Shown here one piece after another: positions 9,601-18,077 of a DNA stretch of 64,000 nt (positions are counted from its first letter, which is position 1; each line of letters opens with the position of its first letter). The notes under the pieces are model-generated. The model was not told where the DNA came from. It saw nothing but the letters and a program-made list of their open reading frames with translations, and searched no databases. This DNA comes from Tersicoccus phoenicis (GTDB taxonomy: Bacteria > Actinomycetota > Actinomycetes > Actinomycetales > Micrococcaceae): contig NZ_MRDE01000053.1 of the NCBI RefSeq assembly GCF_001968835.1, positions 1 to 64,000 of the forward strand, in the 5' to 3' direction. Made by a program: the position numbers and the translations under genes.

Positions 9601-10392
9601 GTGCAGCACGTGATCGTCACCATGTCCCGCGGGGATGCGCCCCGGCTCGCAGAGTGGGTGAACTACCACCAGAACCTCGGGTTCGATGAGTTCTACGTGG
9701 TGCTGGACAATCCCGTCGATAACTCGGCCGACATCCTCAGCGCTCTGCCAGGCGACATCGTCGTCGATGAGCGCCCGCCGTACGACGTCTACTGGAGCGG
9801 GGAGGAGTATGTCGACCAACCACGGCGCTGGGATTTGATGAAGGCGTGGAGGGCGGAGCGAAGTGCTGGTCTCGAGCGGTGGAACCTTCCGATCGGTGAC
9901 CCTCAAACGTTGCGGCAGACGCTCTACCTTGCAGGCGTCCTCAACCTCTATGCGGTTCGTGGTGACTGCTGGGTGACCGTCCTTGACGTGGATGAATTTC
10001 TGGTAGTTCCTTCGGGCGGATCAATCCGTGATCTGACCGGCGTCGCCACTGCGCCCCGGCTTCGCTTCAAGAACTACAACGTCGACACCCGTGAGTGGCA
10101 GATCGGCACTCCACTCCTAGCCTCCTGCGTTAATCGCTGGCACCAGGACGACATCGATGCTTACGGGAAGGGGTGGCAGCACCGCGTCAAGTCTCTGGTT
10201 CGGCACGATGCTCTGCTGCCGTTCGTGTCGGTGCATGCTGTCAGCCGTGGCCCATACGCCGTTGTGGACCCGGGCGTCGGGCGGTTGCATCACTATCGGG
10301 TCCCTGACCAGGCGATCCCCGAGCTGCCGTACCGAGTGGTTGACACGGCAGCAGCGAACATCACAAGGCGTTCGACGGAGTCGACGCGCTGA
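9601..10392 (+). CDS. GT92/DUF23-like glycosyltransferase, copy A
   Basis: A 263-residue protein of the Glyco_tranf_2_4 (GT92/DUF23-like) class. The N-terminus HVIVTMSRGDAPRLAEWV places an early Arg/Glu pair as in this class, followed by GFDEFYVVLDN. The catalytic metal-binding motif is LDVDEFLVVP, with DVDEF at 129-133, and a conserved GRLHHYRVPDQ lies near the C-terminus. It should transfer a sugar from a nucleotide donor in the cytoplasm; donor and acceptor are unknown. There is no ribosome binding site: TACATT at 9589-9594 ends six bases before the GTG, so the mRNA is probably leaderless. A close paralogue follows at 10534. It is the first gene of the glycan locus, 50 bases after tRNA-Thr. 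Confidence 0.75.
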   Translation: MQHVIVTMSRGDAPRLAEWVNYHQNLGFDEFYVVLDNPVDNSADILSALPGDIVVDERPPYDVYWSGEEYVDQPRRWDLMKAWRAERSAGLERWNLPIGDPQTLRQTLYLAGVLNLYAVRGDCWVTVLDVDEFLVVPSGGSIRDLTGVATAPRLRFKNYNVDTREWQIGTPLLASCVNRWHQDDIDAYGKGWQHRVKSLVRHDALLPFVSVHAVSRGPYAVVDPGVGRLHHYRVPDQAIPELPYRVVDTAAANITRRSTESTR

Positions 10393-10533
10393 TATAGACG
10401 TCCGAACAGGAACATTTCGTCCGTGCGGAACCCGTTCAGGGTCCTCGACCGCGCCGACAGCCCATGCACAAGCTGACCGGCGCGCAGTCGTCGCATAGCT
10501 GGGTTCGAGGTCCATCGACGGTACTCTGACGTG

Positions 10534-11325
10534 GTGGAACACGTGATCGTCACCATGTCCCGCGGGGACGCCCCCCGGCTCGCCGAGTGGGTGACCTACC
10601 ACCAAGACCTCGGCTTCGATGAGTTCTACGTGGTGCTGGACCACCCAGTGGACGACTCGGCGGAGATCCTGCGCGGGCTGCCCGGTGACATCACCGTCGA
10701 CGAGCGCGGACCGTACCGCGAGTACTGGGATGACAATCCACCGGCGAATCAGGCCGATCGCCAGGCTTTGGAGAGCGCTTGGCGCGACGAGAACGGCGAG
10801 GACATCGTTCGATGGAAGCTGCCGATCGTCGACGCACTGTCGTACCGGCAGCTTCTCTACCTTGCCGGCGTCTTGAATCTGTATGCGGTTCGTGGTGACT
10901 GCTGGGTGTCCGTTCTCGACGTCGACGAGTTCTTGGTGCTCCCCGGGGGCGGGTCCATCCAGGACTTGACCGCGGGATCCGACGCTCCTCGCCTCCGGTT
11001 CAAGAACTACAACTTCGATACCAGTGCATGGCGTCCGGGTGCTTCAGTTCTGGGTTCCAGCGTCAAGCGCTGGCACCAGGAGGACATCGATGCCTACGGC
11101 CATGGATGGGATCGCCGGGTCAAGGCCATCGTTCGCCACGACGCGCTGCTTCCCTTCGCCTCGGTGCATGCGATCAGCCGCGGCCAATTCATCGTGGTGG
11201 ATCCGGAGGTCGGCCGCCTCCACCACTACCGAGTCCCGGATCAGGCGCTCGAAGGGCTTCCGTACCGGGTGACGGACACTGCTGCCGCGGAAAGGGCGCA
11301 GCGGCTGGCCAGCGCGGCAGGCTGA
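10534..11325 (+). CDS. GT92/DUF23-like glycosyltransferase, copy B
   Basis: This is a tandem paralogue of the gene at 9601, colinear over its full length and nearly identical in long blocks such as HVIVTMSRGDAPRLAEW, GDCWV(S/T)VLDVDEFLV and GRLHHYRVPDQA. I moved the start to the second of two adjacent GTG codons. That gives exactly the same length as copy A (263 residues), aligns the N-termini, and leaves a six-base gap after the -10 candidate TACTCT at 10522-10527, as in copy A. It too appears leaderless. The middle (residues ~60-100) differs most from copy A, suggesting divergence in acceptor recognition. It ends about 55 bases before a short leader frame and the LCP gene. Confidence 0.75.
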   Translation: MEHVIVTMSRGDAPRLAEWVTYHQDLGFDEFYVVLDHPVDDSAEILRGLPGDITVDERGPYREYWDDNPPANQADRQALESAWRDENGEDIVRWKLPIVDALSYRQLLYLAGVLNLYAVRGDCWVSVLDVDEFLVLPGGGSIQDLTAGSDAPRLRFKNYNFDTSAWRPGASVLGSSVKRWHQEDIDAYGHGWDRRVKAIVRHDALLPFASVHAISRGQFIVVDPEVGRLHHYRVPDQALEGLPYRVTDTAAAERAQRLASAAG

Positions 11326-11380
11326 GGTCGGCCACCTGACCGTCGGCGTCTGCCTGCCGATGGTTGTCGATAGCGTGGTG

Positions 11381-11422
11381 ATGAGCACTGTGCTGGTTCG
11401 GAAGTGGGACAACAAGCTGTGA
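11381..11422 (+). CDS. Possible 13-residue leader peptide before the LCP gene
   Basis: ATG at 11381 opens MSTVLVRKWDNKL and stops with TGA at 11420-11422. That stop overlaps the GTG at 11419 in a GTGA junction. A -10-like TAGCGT lies at 11371-11376, so the transcript may be leaderless and start on this short frame. The overlap suggests translational coupling to the LCP gene, which has no ribosome binding site of its own. Short frames arise by chance, so confidence is low. Confidence 0.3.
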   Translation: MSTVLVRKWDNKL

Positions 11423-12465
11423 ATCTCGAGAGCGATCTGCTGGATCGACCGTCCGACGATGCCGCCGGTCCGCCCCGGCATTCCCGTCGGAAACTGTGGT
11501 GGAGCATCGGTCTGGTCATCGTCGCGCTGTTCGCCGTCGTCGCCCTCGTCGTCGGTCTGTATGTCGGCAACCTCGGCCGGTCCTTCGACACCAGGACCCA
11601 GAAGATCGAACGTGCGTTCCCGGCCGAGACCACGCGGCCGTCAGCCTCCGCCAACGGCGCCATGAACATCCTGCTGCTCGGCAGCGACAGCCGCGGTGCG
11701 GCCCCGTCCGAGGCGGCTGGCGGCAACGCCTCCGACCAACGTTCCGACAGCATGATCTGGGTGAACATCCCCGCCGACCGCAAACGCGTCTACCTGATGT
11801 CCGTCATGCGCGACACCTGGGTGGACATTCCCGGGCGCGGCCCGGCGAAGATCAATGCCGCCATGTCCTACGGGGGGATCCCGCTGGCCGCCCAGACGCT
11901 CGAAGGACTCTTCGGCGCCCGGCTCGACCACATCGCGCTCATCGACTTCGCCGGTTTCAAGGCCGTCACCGACGCCCTCGGTGGCGTACCGGTCAACGTC
12001 CCCATCGCGTTCTCCACCAAGGATCGCGCGTTCCCGCAGGGTATGCAGACGCTCGACGGCGACGCCGCGCTCGCCTTCGTGCGGGAGCGGAAGGCCTTCC
12101 CTGATGGTGACTACCAGCGGGTGAAGGACCAGCAGATCTTCGTCAAGGCCGTGCTCGGCCAGATCCTCAGCGCCGGCACGTTGACCAACCCCGGCAAGGT
12201 CACCGACCTCGTCGACAAGGTCTCGCCCTACCTGAGCGTGGATACGACGTTCGACTCGGCGGCCGTCGGCGCCCTCGCCGTCTCCCTGAACGGACTCCGA
12301 TCCAGCGACGTGCAGTCCTTCACGCTTCCGACCAAGGGGATCGGCACCTCCGCCGACGGCCAGTCGATCGTCCTACCCGACACCGCCGCCATCAGCGCGG
12401 TGGGGAAGGCGCTGCGGGACGACACCCTCGGGCAGTGGCTGAGCTCGCGGAGTTCCGGTGAGTGA
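11419..12465 (+). CDS. LytR-CpsA-Psr family glycopolymer ligase
   Basis: LCP enzyme of 348 residues. LCP proteins transfer undecaprenyl-phosphate-linked glycopolymers onto peptidoglycan on the outer face of the membrane. A cytosolic, basic N-terminus (to ~25) is followed by a transmembrane helix (27-49) and the LCP domain. Visible active-site elements are NILLLGSDSR at 83-92 with Asp90 and Arg92, QRSDSM at 107-112, SVMRDTWVDIPG at 128-139 with Arg131, and AKINAAMSYGG at 143-153. The later ALAFVRERK and QRVKDQQ blocks contain the conserved arginines that hold the pyrophosphate. The start is uncertain; GTG 11404 would add five residues. I prefer 11419 because it overlaps the stop of the short leader frame. 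It overlaps the next gene by 8 bases and probably attaches the polymer made by this locus. Confidence 0.9.
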   Translation: MNLESDLLDRPSDDAAGPPRHSRRKLWWSIGLVIVALFAVVALVVGLYVGNLGRSFDTRTQKIERAFPAETTRPSASANGAMNILLLGSDSRGAAPSEAAGGNASDQRSDSMIWVNIPADRKRVYLMSVMRDTWVDIPGRGPAKINAAMSYGGIPLAAQTLEGLFGARLDHIALIDFAGFKAVTDALGGVPVNVPIAFSTKDRAFPQGMQTLDGDAALAFVRERKAFPDGDYQRVKDQQIFVKAVLGQILSAGTLTNPGKVTDLVDKVSPYLSVDTTFDSAAVGALAVSLNGLRSSDVQSFTLPTKGIGTSADGQSIVLPDTAAISAVGKALRDDTLGQWLSSRSSGE

Positions 12466-13273
12466 CCGGCGCGCGGCCGCGCTCCTGGCCCGGGTGACGC
12501 CGGCGGTGCTCGCGGTCGGGTTGCTCCTGCCGTTCGGCTCGGCCGCGGCAACGGCGGCGCCAACAGATCCCGCCGCGCCGACCGTGCCCATGACGGACCC
12601 GGCGGCCGACCCGGCCACCCAACCCGTGCAGCCGGCACCGGTCCAGCCGGCGCCGGTCCAGCCGGCACCGGTCCACCAGGCACCGGTGCAGCCGGCACCG
12701 GCCCTGCAGGCACCGGCCCTGCAGGCACCGGCCCTGCAGGCACCGGCCCAGCCGGAGCCACAGCCGGCTCCGGCCGAGCAACCGCCCGCGCAGGAGAATC
12801 TCCCGCAGGTCGATCCCGTCACCGGCAGGCAGATCGACCCCGCCACGGGGTACCAGATCGACCCGGCAACCGGGTATCTGATCGATCCGGCCACGGGATA
12901 CCTCATCGACCCGACCACGGGTCTGCTGATCGACCCGGCCACCGGACAGCTCATCGAGCCGGTGCCACCGACGCCGACCGCCATCCCGACGCCGACGGCC
13001 ACTCCGGCACCGACGAAGGAGCCGACACCGACGAAGAAGCCGACCCCGACTCCGACCGTCACTCCTTCCGCCGCACAGACACCGACGGCAACAGCGACGC
13101 CGCAGTCAGCGACCTCGATGCCTACGGCGGATGTCGCGAAGGCGCGGACCACGACCAACACGAGCACCGTCGCGACGCAGACGATCACTGTCGCCGGTCT
13201 CCTGGTCCTCGGATTTCTGTATTTTCGACTTCTGCGTCGTGGTAGCCGTCGCACGGCGGGCGAGCGGAAGTAA
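12458..13273 (+). CDS. Repeat-rich surface protein with DPxTG octapeptides
   Basis: A 271-residue protein I do not recognise, with a clear architecture. A signal peptide spans 1-34, ending in ATAA-P. A Pro/Ala/Gln-rich stretch (55-112) is built from QPAPV and LQAPA pentads. Six perfect-length octapeptide units DP(A/V/T)TGxxI lie at 119-166. A Thr/Pro/Lys-rich wall-spanning-like region covers 170-225. A C-terminal transmembrane helix at about 243-257 is followed by a basic tail (LLRRGSRR). There is no LPxTG motif, so it should be membrane-anchored with the repeats outside. Its GTG overlaps the LCP stop by 8 bases, which implies coupled expression and a function near the wall, perhaps as a spacer or glycopolymer partner. 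Confidence 0.7.
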   Translation: MSDRRAAALLARVTPAVLAVGLLLPFGSAAATAAPTDPAAPTVPMTDPAADPATQPVQPAPVQPAPVQPAPVHQAPVQPAPALQAPALQAPALQAPAQPEPQPAPAEQPPAQENLPQVDPVTGRQIDPATGYQIDPATGYLIDPATGYLIDPTTGLLIDPATGQLIEPVPPTPTAIPTPTATPAPTKEPTPTKKPTPTPTVTPSAAQTPTATATPQSATSMPTADVAKARTTTNTSTVATQTITVAGLLVLGFLYFRLLRRGSRRTAGERK

Positions 13274-13276
13274 CGG

Positions 13277-14530
13277 ATGACGAGAGATTCAGTCAGACTG
13301 ACGGAACCGGATGCGCCGCTGCGCCTGCAGCTTTTGTGCCACTCCTACTGGCCGGAGCACAGCCCGCCTCAGCGGCGGTGGAGCACCCTGATCCAGGCGT
13401 TCCGGGGTCGCGGCTGGGACGTCGACGTCATTGCACCGGTCGCTCATTTCCCCGAGGGACGGCGCAGCCTTCCTCGGTCACTTGCCGGGCGCGCGTTTCG
13501 CATCCAGCCGGGCCCGCACGGTGAGCGCGTCCACCGTGTCCCGTTCGTCCCGCACGCGGGCACCGCTCACTTGGCCCGTCTGCTGGACCAGGTGGTCTCT
13601 GCCGTTCTCTCGATTCCCGTGGCCCTGGCCAGTCGCCGCCCTGACGTCCTCGTAGTGACGGTTCCCAGCCTGCCCATCCTGCTGGCCGGTCATGTGGTGT
13701 CCCGGCTGCGCCGTGTGCCGCTCGTAGTCGAGATGCGCGACGCCTGGCCGGACCTCGCCCGAGACGCACGCCTGGTTCAGGGCACGGCCAAGAGTCTCGT
13801 CGAGCGCGTCGTCGAGTTCATCCAGCAACGATCGGACCTCGTCGTCGCGGTCACCGATGGCTTCGCCCGCACTCTGCGCGAGCGAGGAGTCGACCCCGTC
13901 GTGACCATCAGCAACGGGGTAGACCTTGCCCGTGTGCCCGAACTGCCCCCGGTTGATTCGGGTCCGGGGCCGCTGCGCGCCCTCTATCTCGGCAATCATG
14001 GGCAGAGCCAACGCCTGGACGTGCTCGTCCGTGCGAGTGCCATCGTGGGGAAGGACATGGAACTGCGCCTGGTGGGCCACGGAGTTCAGCGGCCCGCGCT
14101 GATCGACCTGGCCAACGAACTCGACGCGCCGGTCGTCTTCCACGAGGCGCAGCACGGGCCTTCCGTGCTCGAGCAGTACACCGCAGCGGACACCTGCATC
14201 GTCTCTCTCCGGGACGACTGGAAGTCGTTCGACACCACAATCCCTTCCAAGACGTACGAAGTGCTCGCCGTCGGACGCCACGTGACCGCCGTGGTTCGCG
14301 GGGAGGCGGAGCGGATCATCCGCGACGCCGGCGCTGGCGACGTCGTCCCCGCGGACCCCGACGCAATCGCGAACCTCTGGCGTGAACTGGCCGCCGACCG
14401 TGATCGCCTGCGGGTAACCGGTGATGGACGACGGTGGGTGGCGGAGAACGCCGACTACGGCGCGTTGGCGGTCCGCTACGCCGAGGTGCTCACAGCACTG
14501 ACGAAGGAAGCTCAGGCGGCCCACCGATGA
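13277..14530 (+). CDS. GT4 family glycosyltransferase
   Basis: GT-B fold glycosyltransferase of 417 residues, GT4 class. The N-terminal acceptor domain begins with HSYWPEHSPPQRRW, the usual GT4 first loop, and contains GRGWDVDVIAPVAHFP. The C-terminal donor domain has LRALYLGNHGQSQRL, MELRLVGHG and YTAADTCIVSLR, followed by IPSKTYEVLAVG, which holds the family's donor-binding glutamate. It is cytosolic and probably membrane-associated. The ATG lies 3 bases after the previous stop, and its own stop overlaps the next start (ATGA), placing it inside a tightly packed operon. Sugar specificity is unknown. Confidence 0.85.
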   Translation: MTRDSVRLTEPDAPLRLQLLCHSYWPEHSPPQRRWSTLIQAFRGRGWDVDVIAPVAHFPEGRRSLPRSLAGRAFRIQPGPHGERVHRVPFVPHAGTAHLARLLDQVVSAVLSIPVALASRRPDVLVVTVPSLPILLAGHVVSRLRRVPLVVEMRDAWPDLARDARLVQGTAKSLVERVVEFIQQRSDLVVAVTDGFARTLRERGVDPVVTISNGVDLARVPELPPVDSGPGPLRALYLGNHGQSQRLDVLVRASAIVGKDMELRLVGHGVQRPALIDLANELDAPVVFHEAQHGPSVLEQYTAADTCIVSLRDDWKSFDTTIPSKTYEVLAVGRHVTAVVRGEAERIIRDAGAGDVVPADPDAIANLWRELAADRDRLRVTGDGRRWVAENADYGALAVRYAEVLTALTKEAQAAHR

Positions 14531-16320
14531 CGTTGGCCTCGCGTGGTCGTCGTCTGGCCTGCAATCTGGCACTGGCGGCGGACACGACGGTCCGCCGTCT
14601 ACGAGAGGATCCTGCCCTCTTCGTGTTACTCCTGTCGCGTAGGCTGCCGTCGTCCGTAGCAGGGAAGGTGGCCCACGCTGTGCTCAACGGCGCTCCGATC
14701 CCTGCCGGGAGCCGACTCGCGCTGACAGCGAGCCTCATTGCCGGCGATCACCGGGGTCTCGAAAGTCGGCTCCGCGCATCCGCGGCTCGACGGTCTCACG
14801 GCGGTCGTCGTCGGTGGGCTGCGGAGGTCGCTGTCGTGGCAGGCCGGCCCGATCTGGCCGATCCCCTCCTCGGCGCTGCAGCTCCGGCTCACGGCGCGCT
14901 TGCGCGAACGCTGGCCCGCCGACTCTGGTACGACGGAGACGTGACCGGCGCGATCTCGGCGCTGGACGGAGAAGGCCGGGCGGCACGTGCACTGCAGCAG
15001 CGCTTGATCTCCGAGCGTCAGGTCCTCTCCGGTTGGGCCCCGCGGCTGCCATCGGCACCCGTTGACCCGATCGGTAGCCGGGTACTGCACTTGCTGACCA
15101 ACTCCCTGCCCCATACCGGCAGCGGCTACGCGCAACGCTCCCACTCGATTCTGCTGGCGCAGCAGCACATCGGCCTGGATCCTCTCGCTGTCACGCGCAT
15201 CGGGTACCCAGTGCTGGTCGGGCGCGCCCTCGCGAGTGACCGCGATGTCGTGGACGGCGTTCCGTATCAGCGTCTGCTGGAGGGGCGGCTCCCGGCCACC
15301 ACGGAGCAACGCCTGCAACGACAGGCCGAGGCGGTCCTGCGTCTCGGCGAGCAGTTCCGCCCCGCCGTGGTACACACCACAACCGATTTCACGAACGCCC
15401 TGGTCGGCGGCGCGGTCGCGCGGTCGCTCGGAGTGCCCTGGGTCTACGAGGTCCGCGGGATGCTCGCTGATACCTGGGCCTCGACCCGCGGGGAGGTGGC
15501 CCGCCACAGCGAAAGGTACCGTCTGTCCAACGCTCGGGAAGCGGAGGCGATGTGCGCCGCCGATCTCGTCATCACTCTGGGCGAGGAGATGCGCGCACGC
15601 ATCATGGAGGCAGGCGTGGACCCCGCGCGCATCCTGCTCGCTCCCAACGGCGTCGGCGGGCCCTTCCTGGAGGAGCCGCTCGAACCTCGCGAAGCGAGGA
15701 AGCAGCTCGGCTTGGACCTTCCTGGGCCGGTGATCGGCACCGTCAGCAGCCTGGTCGACTACGAAGGTCTCGACACGCTCATCGACGCGACGGCGGTCCT
15801 GGCGCCGTCCTGGCCGACGCTACACTTGATGATCGTCGGGTCCGGCGCGGCGGAAGCCGCGTTGCGCCAGCGGGCGGCCCGGGCAGGGTTGACCGATCGG
15901 ATCACCTTCGTCGGGCGTGTACCGCGCGCCGAAGCGGCGGCCTACCATCAGGCGTTGGACATCTTCGTGGTTCCCCGTCGTGACCTGTCGGTGACGAGGA
16001 CCGTCACGCCGCTCAAGCCCGTTGAGGCATCTGCGAGCGCTCGACCGGTGGTGGCCAGTGACCTGCCGGCGCTCCGTGAGGTGGTCCAGGACGGTCGATC
16101 CGGTCTACTGGTCACGCCCGAGGATGCTGCGGCGCTCGCCATGGGACTGCGCCGCCTTCTGAGCGACGCTGCGGAGCGGGTCCGGATGGGTCGCGCAGGT
16201 CGGGCGCACGTGTTGGCCCATCGCACCTGGGAGGCGAACGCGAGGTCGTGTGCCGACGCGTACGAAAAAGTGAGAGGCAGAGGGCAGGGCAACGATGGAC
16301 GACGCGATGGCATCGACTGA
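14527..16320 (+). CDS. GT4 family glycosyltransferase with N-terminal extension
   Basis: A 597-residue protein in two parts. Residues 1-180 are an Arg/Ala-rich, mostly helical extension that I cannot assign. From about 180 on comes a GT-B glycosyltransferase: VLHLLTNSLPHTGSGYAQRS opens the acceptor domain, VVHTTTDFTNALVGGAVAR and VYEVRGMLADTW follow, and the donor domain carries VIGTVSSLVDYEGLDTLI, LMIVGSGAAE, ITFVGRVPRAE and PLKPVEASASARPVVASDLP with the donor-binding glutamate. The GTRG-like pattern EVRGM and the E-ASA segment are standard for GT4. The start at 14527 overlaps the preceding stop as ATGA; an upstream in-frame extension has no family similarity. Confidence 0.85.
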   Translation: MTLASRGRRLACNLALAADTTVRRLREDPALFVLLLSRRLPSSVAGKVAHAVLNGAPIPAGSRLALTASLIAGDHRGLESRLRASAARRSHGGRRRWAAEVAVVAGRPDLADPLLGAAAPAHGALARTLARRLWYDGDVTGAISALDGEGRAARALQQRLISERQVLSGWAPRLPSAPVDPIGSRVLHLLTNSLPHTGSGYAQRSHSILLAQQHIGLDPLAVTRIGYPVLVGRALASDRDVVDGVPYQRLLEGRLPATTEQRLQRQAEAVLRLGEQFRPAVVHTTTDFTNALVGGAVARSLGVPWVYEVRGMLADTWASTRGEVARHSERYRLSNAREAEAMCAADLVITLGEEMRARIMEAGVDPARILLAPNGVGGPFLEEPLEPREARKQLGLDLPGPVIGTVSSLVDYEGLDTLIDATAVLAPSWPTLHLMIVGSGAAEAALRQRAARAGLTDRITFVGRVPRAEAAAYHQALDIFVVPRRDLSVTRTVTPLKPVEASASARPVVASDLPALREVVQDGRSGLLVTPEDAAALAMGLRRLLSDAAERVRMGRAGRAHVLAHRTWEANARSCADAYEKVRGRGQGNDGRRDGID

Positions 16321-17194
16321 AGTCGCCCCTTCCCGAGACCAGCAGGACACCGTCGTGGAGATCGACGGTGACCGACTACATCGGGTCGGCGCTCGCCCGG
16401 GCCTCCGCGAATATCTGGTACGGCTGTGGGACTACCGGCAGTTCGTGTTCTACGACTCTCGCGCTCGCGTGGTCACCGGGACGCGACGCGACCGGTTGGG
16501 CAGCGCTTGGCTGATCCTGAACCCCGTGTTCAACGCCCTGACCTTCTACCTCATCTTCGGTCTGCTGCTGCGGACGAGCCGAGGCATCGACAACTTCGTC
16601 GGATACCTCATCATCGGCGTCTTCATCTTCCAGGTCAGCGCCGGCTCCATCACCACGGGGGCGCGGTCCGTACAGAGCAATCGGGCCCTGCTGCAGTCGT
16701 TCGCGTTCCCTCGGATCACCATGCCCGTCGCGGCCAGCGTGCGCGAGGCGCTCACGGCCGTGCCGCTGGTACTCGCCATGCTGCTGATGATCGTGGTCAT
16801 TCCGCCCTTCGAACAACCGACCTGGCGCTGGCTCCTCATCCTTCCGGCGCTCGCGCTGCAGTGGATGTTCAACTTCGGCGTCGGGCTGGTCCTGGCCCGG
16901 GTCATCACCCGTGTCCACGACATCTCCCATGTCATCCCGTTCGCGCTGCGCGGGTGGATGTACGCCTCGGCCGTGTTCTACTCCTTCGACCGTATGGTGG
17001 ATGATCCCGCGCTCCTCGCGGTGCTCAAGGCGAACCCGCTGTACTGCGTCCTGGACATTCTGCGGGACAGCATCCTGTACGCCCGTACCCCACCGCTCAC
17101 GAGTTGGGCCAACCTGACGATCTGGTCCCTGGCCGCCCTGCTCATCGGCGTCCTGTTCTTCTGGCACGGGGAGGAGAGCTATGGACGCGACTGA
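16295..17194 (+). CDS. ABC-2 polysaccharide exporter permease (Wzm/TagG-like)
   Basis: A 299-residue inner-membrane permease with six hydrophobic segments. It is of the ABC-2 type that exports polysaccharides or teichoic acids bound to undecaprenyl pyrophosphate. The family's amphipathic entry is present (DRLGSAWLILNPVFNALTF), as is LLQSFAFPRITMPV in the cytoplasmic gate region. Late segments include WMYASAVFYSF and NPLYCVLDILRDSIL, which match Wzm/TagG proteins. The ATG at 16295 lies inside the end of the previous gene; ATG 16307 is an alternative. The downstream ATPase overlaps by 14 bases. Together they form a complete exporter, pointing to a polymer assembled fully in the cytoplasm before export, unlike Wzx/Wzy systems. 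Confidence 0.87.
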   Translation: MDDAMASTEVAPSRDQQDTVVEIDGDRLHRVGARPGLREYLVRLWDYRQFVFYDSRARVVTGTRRDRLGSAWLILNPVFNALTFYLIFGLLLRTSRGIDNFVGYLIIGVFIFQVSAGSITTGARSVQSNRALLQSFAFPRITMPVAASVREALTAVPLVLAMLLMIVVIPPFEQPTWRWLLILPALALQWMFNFGVGLVLARVITRVHDISHVIPFALRGWMYASAVFYSFDRMVDDPALLAVLKANPLYCVLDILRDSILYARTPPLTSWANLTIWSLAALLIGVLFFWHGEESYGRD

Positions 17195-18077
17195 CCCGGC
17201 GGAGACCGATCCGACGGCGGCCCGGCCGTGCGTCGTCGTGGACCGGGCCACCGTGAGCTACCGGGTTCCGACCACCAGCAAACGTGCGGACGAAGGCCAT
17301 CAGGGATCGGGTCTGTACGACCGCCTGCGCAGACGGACCACCAAGGTCACAGTGAGTGCTCTCAACGAGATCTCGCTCGTGGTCAATCACGGTGAATCCG
17401 TCGGGGTCATCGGGCGGAACGGTTCCGGCAAGAGCACCCTGGTCAAGTTGATCAGCGGCCAGGCCAGGCCGTCGTCCGGAGCCATCTACGCGTCCAGCAC
17501 CCCCGCCATGCTCGGGGTCAACGCCGCTCTGGTCCCCTCCCTCTCCGGAGACCAGAACATCACGCTTGGCTGCCTGGCGATGGGGATGACGCCGCAGCAG
17601 GTCGATGAGAAGTTCGAGCAGATCGTCGAACTCACGGGTCTGGGCGACACGATCAATCTGCCCATGGCCACCTACTCGTCGGGCATGGCGTCGCGTCTGC
17701 AGTTCGCTATCGCGACCAGCATCGATCCCGAGATCCTGCTGATCGACGAGGCGTTGAACACCGGTGACGCTCAGTTCGTGGATCGGACGAAGGCCCGTAT
17801 GGACGAACTGCGGGACCAGGCGGGTTGCGTTGTCCTGGTGAGCCACTCGCTCCCGACCATCCGGAGCATGTGCTCCCGCGTACTCTGGCTCGACCGCGGT
17901 GACCTGGTGATGGACGGCGATCCGACCGAGGTCGCCCTGCAGTACGAAAACTTCGCTGTCCGGCTGAGCGCAGGCGACACCACCGGAGCCGACCAGATGA
18001 AGAGCGAGGCCATGGACGCTCTTGGCCGCGTTCATATCCGGATGGCGGGCCGCGAGAGCCGACGGCGCGCTCGATGA
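17181..18077 (+). CDS. ABC-2 polysaccharide exporter ATPase (Wzt/TagH-like)
   Basis: ATPase of 298 residues partnering the permease at 16295. Walker A is GRNGSGKST at 78-86, the signature is YSSGMASRL at 165-173 (the SSGM variant typical of Wzt/TagH rather than LSGGQ), Walker B is ILLIDE at 185-190 and the switch histidine is His222 in LVSHSLPTIR. The first ~55 residues carry the extension RVPTTSKRADEG...YDRLRRR, also seen in TagH-type ATPases. There is no long C-terminal carbohydrate-binding domain, so it probably does not recognise a terminal cap as some Wzt proteins do. A GGGGAGGAG site precedes the ATG. Its stop overlaps the next glycosyltransferase. Confidence 0.9.
   Translation: MDATDPAETDPTAARPCVVVDRATVSYRVPTTSKRADEGHQGSGLYDRLRRRTTKVTVSALNEISLVVNHGESVGVIGRNGSGKSTLVKLISGQARPSSGAIYASSTPAMLGVNAALVPSLSGDQNITLGCLAMGMTPQQVDEKFEQIVELTGLGDTINLPMATYSSGMASRLQFAIATSIDPEILLIDEALNTGDAQFVDRTKARMDELRDQAGCVVLVSHSLPTIRSMCSRVLWLDRGDLVMDGDPTEVALQYENFAVRLSAGDTTGADQMKSEAMDALGRVHIRMAGRESRRRAR

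Noticed and set aside
12228-13254. Minus-strand repeat-containing frames opposite the surface repeat protein
   Set aside because: They mirror the repeats of the real gene; they have no plausible start and contradict the LCP-linked operon.
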